Shown: positions 52,344-60,962 of the stretch, piece after piece
Numbering within the stretch: position 1 is the stretch's first letter
Layout of the letters: each line of letters opens with the position of its first letter
Source of the DNA: Caballeronia glathei
GTDB taxonomy: Bacteria; Pseudomonadota; Gammaproteobacteria; Burkholderiales; Burkholderiaceae
Length of the DNA stretch: 64,000 nucleotides
NCBI RefSeq assembly: GCF_000698595.1
Contig: NZ_JFHC01000046.1
Location: forward strand, 1-64,000
Reading direction: 5' to 3'
Program-made: the position numbers and the translations under genes
The notes under the pieces: generated by a model
What the model saw: only the letters and a program-made list of their open reading frames with translations
Databases searched by the model: none
Told to the model about the DNA's origin: nothing

Positions 52344-52360
52344 CCGGCGCTGTTTAAGCC

Positions 52361-52507
52361 TTTTTACTAAACAAAAGCAAGCCAACAAAACCCATACACA
52401 ACAAGCATCTACTGGTTTTCTCTAGTCTGCCGCCGAGCGTTTTCGCGCCATTTTTACTATACAATCGCCGCAGCGAAGCGAACGTATGACACGCAAGTAA
52501 ACAAGCG
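52361..52507. promoter_or_regulatory. Repeated TTTTTACTAWACAA motif before the LacI-type gene
   Basis: TTTTTACTAAACAAAAGC (52361-52378) recurs as TTTTTACTATACAATCGC (52451-52468), 90 bp apart, and CGCAAGTAAACAAGCG (52492-52507) looks like a related copy in reverse. The gap is 201 bp. They are likely operator sites for the LacI-type regulator downstream, with the TATACA part of the second copy resembling a -10 box. No central CG symmetry is seen, so the match to LacI-family sites is incomplete. Confidence 0.4.
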
Positions 52508-52544
52508 CAGAACCAGTCATCTTCCGGAGACAGAGAACACCACG

Positions 52545-53552
52545 ATGGGCACCACCATTCGCGATGTCGCGCGTGCGGCCAGCGTCTCGATCGGCACTGT
52601 GTCGAGGGCGCTGAAGAACCAGCCGGGCCTGTCCGAAGCGACGCGCGTTCGCGTCGTCGAAGTGGCGCAGCAGCTCGGCTACGATCCCGCCCAGTTGCGC
52701 ACGCGCATCCGCCGCGTCACGTTCCTGCTGCACCGGCAGCACAACAACTTCGCCGTCAGCCCGTTTTTCTCGCATGTGCTGAACGGCTTCGAGGAAGCGT
52801 GCCGCGAGCGACGTCTCGTGCCCTCGGTGCTCACGGCCGGTCCCACGCAGGATCTCGCGCAGCAGATGCGCCTGCATGCGCCCGACGCCATCGCGGTCGC
52901 CGGTTTCGTCGAGCCCGAACTGCTCGCGCATCTGCATTCGCTGAACCGGCCGATCGTCCTCATCGACCTGCGCGCGCCCGGCTTCCGCTCGGTCAATATC
53001 GACAACGTCAAGGGCGCGTCCCTCGCGATGCAGCATCTCTTCGCCCTCGGGCGGCGGCGCGTCGCGTTCATCGGCGGGTCGCTCGCGCATCACAGCATCG
53101 CGCAGCGCGCGCTCGGCTACCGGCGCGCCTATTTCGAGGCGGGCCTGCTGTTCGATCCGATGCTCGAAGTCACGACGCAGCCCGGCCTCGCCGCCGATCT
53201 CGCCGCCGCCGACGCGATGGAGCGGCTGATCCGCGACGCACGCGCGCAATCGAGTCCCCTCCCCGACGCCGTTTTCGCCTATAACGATGCAGCGGCCCTC
53301 GCCGCGATGCGCGTCTGCCTTGCGCATGGCTTACGGGTGCCGGAAGACATCGCGTTCGTCGGTTTCGACGACATTCCGGCCGCCGCGCAGAGCACGCCGC
53401 CGCTGTCGACCGTAACGGTCGACAAAGAGGCGCTCGGCAGGCGCGGCGTGGAGCTGCTGCTGGAGGACAGCCCGAATTCCCCCGACCCGGCCGACACGCT
53501 GGTGCCGGTAAATTTCATCCCTCGCGCGAGCTCCGGCTCGACCACGACATGA
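52545..53552 (+). CDS. LacI-family transcriptional regulator
   Basis: A 335-residue repressor. The N-terminal helix-turn-helix starts TTIRDVARAASVSIGTVSRA and the hinge includes ATRVRVVEVAQQLGYDPAQL. The sugar-binding core has VAGFVEPELLAHLHSLNRPI, FIGGSLAHHSIAQRALGYRR and PDAVFAYNDAAALAAMRVCL, ending PEDIAFVGFDDIPAAAQSTP. It lies 3 to 4 nt upstream of the isomerase gene, which its stop overlaps, so it should control its own operon together with the isomerase and kinase. The inducer is unknown, presumably the sugar handled by those enzymes. Confidence 0.93.
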   Translation: MGTTIRDVARAASVSIGTVSRALKNQPGLSEATRVRVVEVAQQLGYDPAQLRTRIRRVTFLLHRQHNNFAVSPFFSHVLNGFEEACRERRLVPSVLTAGPTQDLAQQMRLHAPDAIAVAGFVEPELLAHLHSLNRPIVLIDLRAPGFRSVNIDNVKGASLAMQHLFALGRRRVAFIGGSLAHHSIAQRALGYRRAYFEAGLLFDPMLEVTTQPGLAADLAAADAMERLIRDARAQSSPLPDAVFAYNDAAALAAMRVCLAHGLRVPEDIAFVGFDDIPAAAQSTPPLSTVTVDKEALGRRGVELLLEDSPNSPDPADTLVPVNFIPRASSGSTTT

Positions 53553-54793
53553 ACTCGACCGCTTCGACCGTTGCCGCCACCAACGCGGACATCGACTTCC
53601 GCAGCCGCGACTTCCTGCTCTCGCACGTGCGCGACACGCTCGCGTTCTACGCGCCGACCGCCCGCGATCCGTCGGGCGGCTTCTTCCACTTCTTCAAGGA
53701 CGACGGCCGCATCTACGACAGCACGACACGCCACCTCGTCAGCAGCACGCGTTTTGTCTTCAATTACGCGATGGCCTATCGCCACTTCGGCGACGTCTCC
53801 TATCAGGACGACGCGCGTCACGCCTTCAAATTCCTGCGCGACGCCCACTGGGACGCCGCCCGCGAAGGCTACGACTGGGAAATCGAATGGCGCGACGGCG
53901 CGAAGCGCACGCTGGACGGCACGCGCCACTGCTACGGGCTCGCGTTCGTGCTGCTCGCCTGCGCGCACGCGTCGATGGCGGGCATCGAGGAAGCGACACC
54001 GCTGATCAGCGACACGTTCCATCTTCTCGAGCGCCGTTTCTGGGACGCCGAAGCCGGCCTCTACGCCGACGAAGCCACGCCCGACTGGCAGTTGTCCGAC
54101 TATCGCGGGCAGAACGCGAACATGCACGCAACCGAGGCACTGCTTGCCGCGTACGAGGCGACCGGCCATGTGATCTATCTGGACCGCGCGGAGAAAATCG
54201 CGGGGAACATCACGCTGCGGCAGGCGAAGCTCTCGAACGGGCTCGTCTGGGAGCACTTCCGCCCGGACTGGTCGGTCGACTGGCACTACAACGAATCGGA
54301 CAGCTCGAACATCTTCCGTCCGTGGGGTTTCCAGCCCGGCCATCAGACGGAGTGGGCCAAGCTCCTCCTGATTCTCGAACGGCATCGCGCGCTGCCGTGG
54401 CTCGCGCCGCGCGCCGTCGAACTGTTCGACGCCGGCTTCAACCGCGCCTGGGACAGCCGCCACGGCGGCCTCTACTACGGCTTCGGCCCCGACGACACCA
54501 TCTGCGACCACGACAAGTATTTCTGGGTGCAGGCCGAAAGCTTCGCCGCCGCCGCGCTGCTCGGCGCACGCACGGGGCGCGAGCGCTTCTGGGATTGCTA
54601 CGACGAACTATGGCGCTATAGCTGGGCGCATTTCGTCGATCACCGGCACGGCGCGTGGTACCGCATCCTCACGTGCGACAACCGCAAGTACGGCGACGAA
54701 AAAAGCCCCGCCGGCAAGACCGACTACCACACGATGGGCGCGTGCTACGAGGTGCTGAACGCCCTTACCGCCCCGGACACGAGCAAACGGTGA
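53549..54793 (+). CDS. AGE-family sugar isomerase/epimerase
   Basis: A 414-residue (alpha/alpha)6-barrel enzyme of the N-acylglucosamine 2-epimerase superfamily. This bacterial subgroup usually interconverts mannose and fructose or similar aldose/ketose pairs (YihS/mannose isomerase type). Visible are GGFFHFFKDDGRIYDSTTRH, the Arg in HLVSSTRFVFNYAMAYRHFG, GQNANMHATEALLAAYEATG, with the catalytic His, and KYFWVQAESFAAAALLGART near the second. ATG 53549 overlaps the LacI stop by 4 nt; its own TGA overlaps a GTG of the kinase gene. Confidence 0.9.
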   Translation: MNSTASTVAATNADIDFRSRDFLLSHVRDTLAFYAPTARDPSGGFFHFFKDDGRIYDSTTRHLVSSTRFVFNYAMAYRHFGDVSYQDDARHAFKFLRDAHWDAAREGYDWEIEWRDGAKRTLDGTRHCYGLAFVLLACAHASMAGIEEATPLISDTFHLLERRFWDAEAGLYADEATPDWQLSDYRGQNANMHATEALLAAYEATGHVIYLDRAEKIAGNITLRQAKLSNGLVWEHFRPDWSVDWHYNESDSSNIFRPWGFQPGHQTEWAKLLLILERHRALPWLAPRAVELFDAGFNRAWDSRHGGLYYGFGPDDTICDHDKYFWVQAESFAAAALLGARTGRERFWDCYDELWRYSWAHFVDHRHGAWYRILTCDNRKYGDEKSPAGKTDYHTMGACYEVLNALTAPDTSKR

Positions 54794-54798
54794 GAAAG

Positions 54799-55710
54799 AT
54801 GGCAGCAGAACAGCAGACTCTTCCGAAATTCGTCTCAGCCGGCGACATCCTCACCGACATGATCCGCACCGACACGTCCACCTGGCTCTCGCGCCCGGGC
54901 GGCGCCGGGTGGAACGTCGCGCGGGCGGTCGCGCGGCTCGGCGTGCCTACCGCGTGCGCGGGGTCGCTCGGCGTCGACAATTTCTCCGATGACCTGTGGG
55001 ACGCGAGCGTCGCGGCCGGTCTCGACATGCGCTTCATGCAGCGCGTCGAGCGTCCGCCCCTGCTTGCGATCGTCCACAAGACCCAGCCGCCGACCTACTA
55101 CTTCATGGGCGAGAACGGCGCCGATCTCGCGTTCGATCCGTCGACGCTGCCGCAAGGCTGGATGGACCAGGTGAAGTGGGCGCATTTCGGCTGCATCAGC
55201 CTCGTGCGCCAGCCGCTCGGCGCGACGCTCGCCGCGCTCGCCGCGCAGTTGCGCGCGCACGGCGTGAAGATCAGCTTCGATCCGAACTACCGCAACCTGA
55301 TGGAAACCGGCTACGAGCCGATCCTGCACAACATGGCGTCGCTCGCCGACCTGATCAAGGTATCGGACGAAGACCTGCACATGCTCTTTCGCGGCATCCC
55401 GGAAGCCGATGCGCTCGCTGAGGTCCGCGCGATGAACCCGCGCGCCACGGTCCTCGTCACGCGCGGCGCGAACGAGGCGGCGCTCTATGTCGGCGATGCC
55501 GTCCATCGCGCGAAGCCGCCGCAGGTGCAGGTCGCGGATACGGTCGGCGCGGGCGACGCGTCGATCGGCGGCCTGCTCTACAGCCTGATGGCGCGCGAAG
55601 GCGAATGGCCCGATCATCTGCGCTTCGCGCTCGCGTCCGGCGCGGCGGCGTGCCGATTTTCGGGCGCGCATTCGCCGTCGCTCGAAGAGGTCGAGGATTT
55701 GCTGACGTAG
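54799..55710 (+). CDS. PfkB-family sugar kinase (fructokinase-like)
   Basis: A 303-residue ribokinase/PfkB-type kinase. The substrate-binding GG is LSRPGGAGWNVARAVARLG, and the anion-hole signature with catalytic Asp is QVADTVGAGDASIGGLLYSL. VSAGDILTDMIRTDTSTWLS, PNYRNLMETGYEP and VTRGANEAALY complete the fold. Start is ATG 54799; GTG 54790 overlapping the isomerase stop is possible. With an AGE-type isomerase it would convert, for example, mannose via fructose to fructose 6-phosphate; that substrate is inferred. No transporter gene lies in the operon. Confidence 0.92.
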   Translation: MAAEQQTLPKFVSAGDILTDMIRTDTSTWLSRPGGAGWNVARAVARLGVPTACAGSLGVDNFSDDLWDASVAAGLDMRFMQRVERPPLLAIVHKTQPPTYYFMGENGADLAFDPSTLPQGWMDQVKWAHFGCISLVRQPLGATLAALAAQLRAHGVKISFDPNYRNLMETGYEPILHNMASLADLIKVSDEDLHMLFRGIPEADALAEVRAMNPRATVLVTRGANEAALYVGDAVHRAKPPQVQVADTVGAGDASIGGLLYSLMAREGEWPDHLRFALASGAAACRFSGAHSPSLEEVEDLLT

Positions 55711-55806
55711 CGCGCCGCGCCCGTGAGCACTCCGGCGGCCATGCTGTTCACACGCTTTGCATATCAGCGTGCTAGCATGAATTTTCGTCAACGCCTGAGC
55801 CGCATC

Positions 55807-56028
55807 ATGGACGACACGACCTACACGAAAGGCATCTACACCGCGACGATCGGCGTTCGGGCCATCGACGGCGGCCAGTTCCAGGGTCTCGTATCGCTCG
55901 CCCGCGACAACGGCGAGGAAACCGATGCGACGCTCTACGAAGTCGAGGCAGCGTCGCAGAACGAGGACGAGGCGCTCGAAGAAGCGCGCGCGCTCGCGCA
56001 CCGGATTCTCGGGGAAATCGAACTCTAG
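55807..56028 (+). CDS. Small conserved-looking protein of unknown function
   Basis: A 73-residue soluble protein: MDDTTYTKGIYTATIGVRAI, GGQFQGLVSLARDNGEETDA, then an acidic helix NEDEALEEARALAHRILGEI. It has no Cys, signal peptide or membrane segment. ATG 55807 is preferred because the in-frame GTG 55723 would add an unlikely hydrophobic N-terminus, though the ribosome site is weak. The design, a short beta-rich part followed by an acidic helix, resembles the next gene. Not recognised. Confidence 0.65.
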   Translation: MDDTTYTKGIYTATIGVRAIDGGQFQGLVSLARDNGEETDATLYEVEAASQNEDEALEEARALAHRILGEIEL

Positions 56029-56088
56029 GCAGGGCCGGCAGCGCCCGCGCGAAGCAGCGCGCCGCCGTCCGGCCCGTTGGAGGACATC

Positions 56089-56334
56089 ATGCCGGAACAG
56101 CTCTTCCTCTATGGCGTCTACGCGATCCATGTGCGTCCGATCGAACTGCAGGGCGCGCACTGGGACGCCGAATACGAAATCCGCCACCACGACAAACCCG
56201 TGCAGACCTGGACGACGGTCGGCGGCGACGGCGGTCTCGTGAACGCGGCTGAAGCCATCGAGCTTGCGCACAGGCAGGCCGTCGCCGACATCGAGGCCGG
56301 CGCGGGCATTCCGAAGCCGCGGTCATTTCCGTAA
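56089..56334 (+). CDS. Small conserved-looking protein of unknown function
   Basis: An 81-residue soluble protein: MPEQLFLYGVYAIHVRPIEL, HWDAEYEIRHHDKPVQTWTT, then a helix NAAEAIELAHRQAVADIEAG and a Pro end. It is His-rich and has no Cys. ATG 56089 follows GGAGGACATC, a good ribosome site. It comes 60 nt after the other small gene and likely shares its transcript. Layout (beta-rich start, helix with A-x-E/A-x-A-H pattern) is similar, but sequence identity between the two is low. Not recognised. Confidence 0.65.
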   Translation: MPEQLFLYGVYAIHVRPIELQGAHWDAEYEIRHHDKPVQTWTTVGGDGGLVNAAEAIELAHRQAVADIEAGAGIPKPRSFP

Positions 56335-56430
56335 TCGCCTGACGCGAGATCGCCGCCGCCCGCCACGGCGGCGGCATGGTTGCGCACTCGGCTGACTGAG
56401 CGCCGCGCACCGCGCCTGTGCGCGGCCGCT

Positions 56431-57072
56431 TCACCCCCGCACGCCGACGTCCGACGAATGCGGCAACGCAAGCCGCTGCGCCTCGCGATGGTCGATTGCC
56501 GCCGCGCGCTCGTGCCCGTCGCGCGCGACCGCGCGATCGACATACTCCGACAGCACGCCGCCCGGCTCGATCAGCTTCGCCATGAAACCGCTCTGCAGCG
56601 TGCTCGCCAGGAGAATGTCGGCGGCGGTGAAGCGCTCGCCGAGCAGCCACGGCCCGTCCTTCAGCGCGGCTTCGACCGCTTGCTCGACGCGCACGAGATC
56701 GCCCCAGCCGAAGCTCACCGTATTGCCCGGCGCGCCCGTCATGCGCTCGGCCATCGCGGGTTCGAGGCACGCGCCGGTGAAGAACATCCATTGCAGGAAG
56801 CGCCCGCGTTGCGGATCGTCCGGGGGTGCGCCGAGTTGCGCACCGGGAAACCGGTCCGCGAGATAGAGCAGCACGGCGCCCGATTCGGCCACGCACACGC
56901 CGTCGTGGTCCAGTGCGGGCAGCTTGCACATCGGATTGACGCGGCAAAACTCCGGCTCGTTCTGCGCGCCCGCGCGTATGTTGACGAACGCGAACTCGTA
57001 CGGCACCCGCAACTCCTCGAGCATCCACAGCGCGCGGAACGCGCGCGTCTTCGGCCAGTAGTAGAGCTTCAT
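56431..57072 (-). CDS. Glutathione S-transferase family protein
   Basis: A 213-residue GST. The thioredoxin-like N-domain is MKLYYWPKTRAFRALWMLEE, with EFCRVNPMCKLPALDHDGVC and the glutathione contact VAESGAVLLYLADRFPGAQL. The C-domain includes FLQWMFFTGACLEPAMAERM and ERFTAADILLASTLQSGFMA. The first Trp/Tyr motif (YYWP) differs from the Ser/Cys type GST at 29649-30257, so they are not recent duplicates. ATG 57072 has AGGGACG ahead. It is divergent from the indolepyruvate oxidoreductase gene. Confidence 0.92.
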   Translation of the reverse strand: MKLYYWPKTRAFRALWMLEELRVPYEFAFVNIRAGAQNEPEFCRVNPMCKLPALDHDGVCVAESGAVLLYLADRFPGAQLGAPPDDPQRGRFLQWMFFTGACLEPAMAERMTGAPGNTVSFGWGDLVRVEQAVEAALKDGPWLLGERFTAADILLASTLQSGFMAKLIEPGGVLSEYVDRAVARDGHERAAAIDHREAQRLALPHSSDVGVRG

Positions 57073-57315
57073 CGCGCATCGTCCCTGGAGGCTGGCAGGC
57101 TTTCAGGTTAGTCCGAACGAGGCCGCCCTCGCGTCCGGGTTTACCTGAACCCGCACCACGCGCAGGGGATTCTCACTCGACTATCTCGAAAAGAAGCGTT
57201 TTCCTTTCGCATCGGCGAAGACACGCGGCAAGTGAGTAAAAAAATTCCGGTTGTGTCAGCCAAAAATGGAGTCCTTGCGCACCCCACGCCAAACCATAAC
57301 AACGCCGGAGAATTC

Positions 57316-60300
57316 ATGAACGCTCGCGTTCCCTTCGATGCCGTCCATTCCCCCGACGCGGCGGGCCACCGCGGCCTGACCCCGGCCCTGTCCGACTACA
57401 AGCTCACCGACAACCTGTCCGCCACGCGCGGGCGCATCTTCCTGACCGGCACGCAGGCGCTCGTGCGGCTCGTGCTGATGCAGCGCGAGCTCGATCGCGC
57501 GGCCGACCTGAACACGGCGGGCTTCGTCAGCGGCTATCGCGGCTCGCCGCTCGGCATGGTCGACCAGCAGTTGTGGAAGGCGAAGAAACTGCTCGCGTCG
57601 CATGACGTGCGCTTTCTGCCCGCGATCAACGAGGAACTGGGCGGCACCGCCGTGCTCGGCACGCAGCGGGTGGAGTCGGATGAGGAGCGCACCGTCGATG
57701 GCGTGTTCGCGATGTGGTACGGCAAGGGCCCCGGCGTGGACCGCGCGGGCGACGCGCTCAAGCACGGCAACGCCTACGGCTCGTCGCCGCACGGCGGCGT
57801 GCTGGTCGTCGCGGGCGACGACCACGGCTGCGTGTCGTCGTCGATGCCGCACCAGAGCGATCAGGCGATGATCGCCTGGAGCATGCCGGTCGTGAACCCG
57901 TCGAACATCGCCGACATGCTGGAGTTCGGGCTGTACGGCTGGGCGCTGTCGCGCTTTTCGGGCGCGTGGATCGGCTACAAGGCGATTTCCGAGACGGTGG
58001 AATCCGGCTCGACCGTCGATCTCGACGCGATCCGCACCGCGTGGAAAGCCCCCGAGGATTTCGTCGCGCCCGCGGGCGGCCTGCACAACCGCTGGCCCGA
58101 TTTGCCGAGCCTCACGATCGAGGCGCGGCTCGCCGCCAAGCTCGACGCCGTGCGCCACTTCGCGCGCGTGAACAGCATCGACAAATGGATCGCGCCGAGC
58201 GGCCATGCGAACGTCGGAATCGTGACGTGCGGCAAGGCGCACCTCGATCTGATGGAAGCGCTGCGCCGCCTCGACCTCACCGTCGATGACCTCGATGCCG
58301 CGGGTGTGCGCATCTACAAGGTCGGGCTGTCGTTCCCGCTGGAGACGACGCGGCTCGAGCAGTTCGTCGAAGGGCTGTCGGAAGTGCTCGTGATCGAGGA
58401 GAAGGGCCCGATCATCGAGCAGCAGATCAAGGATCATCTCTACAACCGCACGAGCGGCGCGCGGCCGGTCGTGATCGGCAAGCATGCGAAGGACGGCGCG
58501 ATGCTGCTGTCCTCGCTCGGCGAGCTGCGTCCGTCGCGCGTGCTGCCGGTGTTCGCCGACTGGCTCGCGCGCCACAAGCCCGCGCTCGATCGCCGCGAGA
58601 AAGTGGTCGATCTCGTCGCGCCGCAGATCCTGTCGAATGTCGCCGATGCGGTGAAGCGCACGCCCTACTTCTGCTCGGGCTGCCCGCACAACACGTCGAC
58701 GAAGGTGCCCGAGGGCTCGGTCGCGCAGGCGGGCATCGGCTGCCACTTCATGGCCTCGTGGATGGAGCGGGACACCACCGGCCTCATCCAGATGGGCGGG
58801 GAAGGCGTGGACTGGGCCTCGCACTCGATGTTCACGAAGACGCCGCACGTCTTCCAGAACCTCGGCGACGGCACCTATTTCCACTCCGGCATTCTCGCGA
58901 TCCGCCAGGCGGTCGCGGCGAAGGCGAACATCACCTACAAGATCCTCTATAACGATGCGGTCGCGATGACGGGCGGCCAGCCGGTCGACGGCAGCATCTC
59001 CGTGCCGCAGATCGCGCGGCAGGTGGAGGCGGAAGGCACAGCGCTGCTCGTCGTGGTCAGCGACGAGCCGGAAAAGTACGAAGGCCACGAAGACCAGTTC
59101 CCGCGCGGCACGACATTCCACCATCGCAGCGAACTCGACACCGTGCAGCGCCGCCTGCGCGACACGCCGGGCGTGACCGTGCTGATCTACGACCAGACCT
59201 GCGCGGCGGAAAAGCGCCGCCGCCGGAAAAAAGGCGAGTTTCCCGACCCGGACAAGCGCCTGTTCATCAACGAGGCCGTCTGCGAAGGATGCGGCGACTG
59301 CGGCGTGCAATCGAATTGCCTCTCCGTCGAGCCGGTCGAAACCGAACTGGGGCGCAAGCGCCGCATCGACCAGTCGTCGTGCAACAAGGACTATTCGTGC
59401 GTGAACGGCTTCTGCCCGAGCTTCGTCACGCTCGAAGGCGCGAAGCTGAAGAAAGCCGCCGGCAGCGCGTTCGATCCGGAAGAACTCGCGCGACGCGTCG
59501 ACGCACTGCGGGCCCCGGTGCAGCATCTCGACAACGCGCCCTACGACATCCTGATCACGGGCGTCGGCGGCACGGGCGTCGTGACGGTCGGCGCGCTCAT
59601 CAGCATGGCGGCGCACCTGGAAGGCAAGAGCGCCTCGGTGCTCGATTTCATGGGCTTCGCGCAGAAAGGCGGCTCGGTGCTGTCGTTCGTGCGCTTCGCC
59701 GCGACCGACGCGCTGCTGAACCAGGTTCGCATCGACACGCAGCAGGCCGACGTGCTGCTCGCCTGCGACATGGTCGTCGGCGCGAGCGCGGACGCCCTGC
59801 AGACGGTGCGTCACGGCCGCACGCAGATGGTCGTCAATACGCATGCGATTCCGAATGCAAGCTTCGTGCAGAACCCCGACGCGAACCTGCACGCCGACGC
59901 GCTGCTCGACAAGATGCGGCACGCGGCGGGCACCGAGCACATGAAGACCTGCGACGCACAGGCGCTCGCCACACGCTTTCTCGGCGACACGATCGGTGCC
60001 AACATCCTGATGCTGGGCTACGCGTGGCAGCTGGGCCTCGTGCCGGTGTCGCTCGCAGCGATGATGCGCGCGATCGAGCTGAACAACGTCGCGGTGCCGA
60101 TGAACAAGCTGGCGTTCGCGATCGGGCGGCTCGCCGCCGCAGACATCGACGCGCTCGACGCGCTGCGCAAGAGCGCGCAGACGCCGCGCGTCGAAATGAA
60201 CGCGCTGCCGCTGCCCGCGCTGATCTCCGATCGCGAGCGGCGTCTCGCGGAATATGGCGGCGCGAAGTATGTCGAGCGTTATCGCAGGCTCGTGAACGCG

Positions 60301-60921
60301 GCGGCCGCGAAGCGCGATGACGCGATCACGCGCGCCGTCGCCGGGACGTTCTACAAGCTGCTCGCGGTGAAGGACGAGTACGAAGTCGCCCGCCTGCACG
60401 CCGATCCGGCCTTCCGCGCGGCGCTCGAATCGCAGTTCGAAGGCACGGCCGGGCAGGACTTCACGGTGAAGTTCAATCTCGCGCCGCCGGTTCTGTCGAA
60501 GGCGAAGCATGGCGGGCAGCCGCGCAAGATGACGTTCGGCCAGTGGCTGTGGCCCGTGCTCGGCACGATGGCGAAATTCCGCAGTCTGCGCGGCGGCATG
60601 CTCGATCCGTTCGGGAAGACGCTCGAGCGCCGCATGGAACGCCAGCTCGCGGACGACTACGAAGCCACGATGTCGCGTGCACTCGGCGCATTCACCGCCG
60701 ACAACGCGAGAGACGTCGAAGCGCTCGCCGCGCTCTTCGAGCGCGTGCGCGGCTACGGCCACGTGAAGCTCGCGAACCTGTCGATGGTGAAGCGCCGCGA
60801 GCGCGATCTGGCGGCGAAGCTCGGCATCGAGGCGGCGACGGGCGCGTCCGTGCGCGCGTCGCTCGACGAGATGAAGGGCGCCGCGAGCCTGAAGGGGATT
60901 CCGGTCGTCGTGGCGAAGTAG
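57316..60921 (+). CDS. Indolepyruvate ferredoxin oxidoreductase (fused alpha and beta/gamma parts)
   Basis: A single 1201-residue enzyme that decarboxylates indolepyruvate (and other aryl- or branched-chain 2-oxoacids) to acyl-CoA, passing electrons to ferredoxin. The N-terminal TPP-type pyrimidine domain includes RIFLTGTQALVRLVLMQREL and FVSGYRGSPLGMVDQQLWKA. The TPP-binding part is PYFCSGCPHNTSTKVPEGSV to GDGTYFHSGILAIRQAVAAK. A Cys-rich segment (VCEGCGDCGVQSNCLSVEPV and DYSCVNGFCPSF) may hold Fe-S. The gamma part is ILITGVGGTGVVTVGALISM. ATG 57316 follows GGAG; 57232 gives a poorer start. Confidence 0.94.
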   Translation: MNARVPFDAVHSPDAAGHRGLTPALSDYKLTDNLSATRGRIFLTGTQALVRLVLMQRELDRAADLNTAGFVSGYRGSPLGMVDQQLWKAKKLLASHDVRFLPAINEELGGTAVLGTQRVESDEERTVDGVFAMWYGKGPGVDRAGDALKHGNAYGSSPHGGVLVVAGDDHGCVSSSMPHQSDQAMIAWSMPVVNPSNIADMLEFGLYGWALSRFSGAWIGYKAISETVESGSTVDLDAIRTAWKAPEDFVAPAGGLHNRWPDLPSLTIEARLAAKLDAVRHFARVNSIDKWIAPSGHANVGIVTCGKAHLDLMEALRRLDLTVDDLDAAGVRIYKVGLSFPLETTRLEQFVEGLSEVLVIEEKGPIIEQQIKDHLYNRTSGARPVVIGKHAKDGAMLLSSLGELRPSRVLPVFADWLARHKPALDRREKVVDLVAPQILSNVADAVKRTPYFCSGCPHNTSTKVPEGSVAQAGIGCHFMASWMERDTTGLIQMGGEGVDWASHSMFTKTPHVFQNLGDGTYFHSGILAIRQAVAAKANITYKILYNDAVAMTGGQPVDGSISVPQIARQVEAEGTALLVVVSDEPEKYEGHEDQFPRGTTFHHRSELDTVQRRLRDTPGVTVLIYDQTCAAEKRRRRKKGEFPDPDKRLFINEAVCEGCGDCGVQSNCLSVEPVETELGRKRRIDQSSCNKDYSCVNGFCPSFVTLEGAKLKKAAGSAFDPEELARRVDALRAPVQHLDNAPYDILITGVGGTGVVTVGALISMAAHLEGKSASVLDFMGFAQKGGSVLSFVRFAATDALLNQVRIDTQQADVLLACDMVVGASADALQTVRHGRTQMVVNTHAIPNASFVQNPDANLHADALLDKMRHAAGTEHMKTCDAQALATRFLGDTIGANILMLGYAWQLGLVPVSLAAMMRAIELNNVAVPMNKLAFAIGRLAAADIDALDALRKSAQTPRVEMNALPLPALISDRERRLAEYGGAKYVERYRRLVNAAAAKRDDAITRAVAGTFYKLLAVKDEYEVARLHADPAFRAALESQFEGTAGQDFTVKFNLAPPVLSKAKHGGQPRKMTFGQWLWPVLGTMAKFRSLRGGMLDPFGKTLERRMERQLADDYEATMSRALGAFTADNARDVEALAALFERVRGYGHVKLANLSMVKRRERDLAAKLGIEAATGASVRASLDEMKGAASLKGIPVVVAK

Positions 60922-60962
60922 GACTCAACTGGCGCGCACCGGCCCTGAACGGCCGGCGCGTG

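Noticed and set aside
57256-60762. 1168-codon open frame on the minus strand
   Set aside because: Antisense to indolepyruvate ferredoxin oxidoreductase; composition (Arg, His, Ala, Asp) is typical of GC-rich shadow frames.
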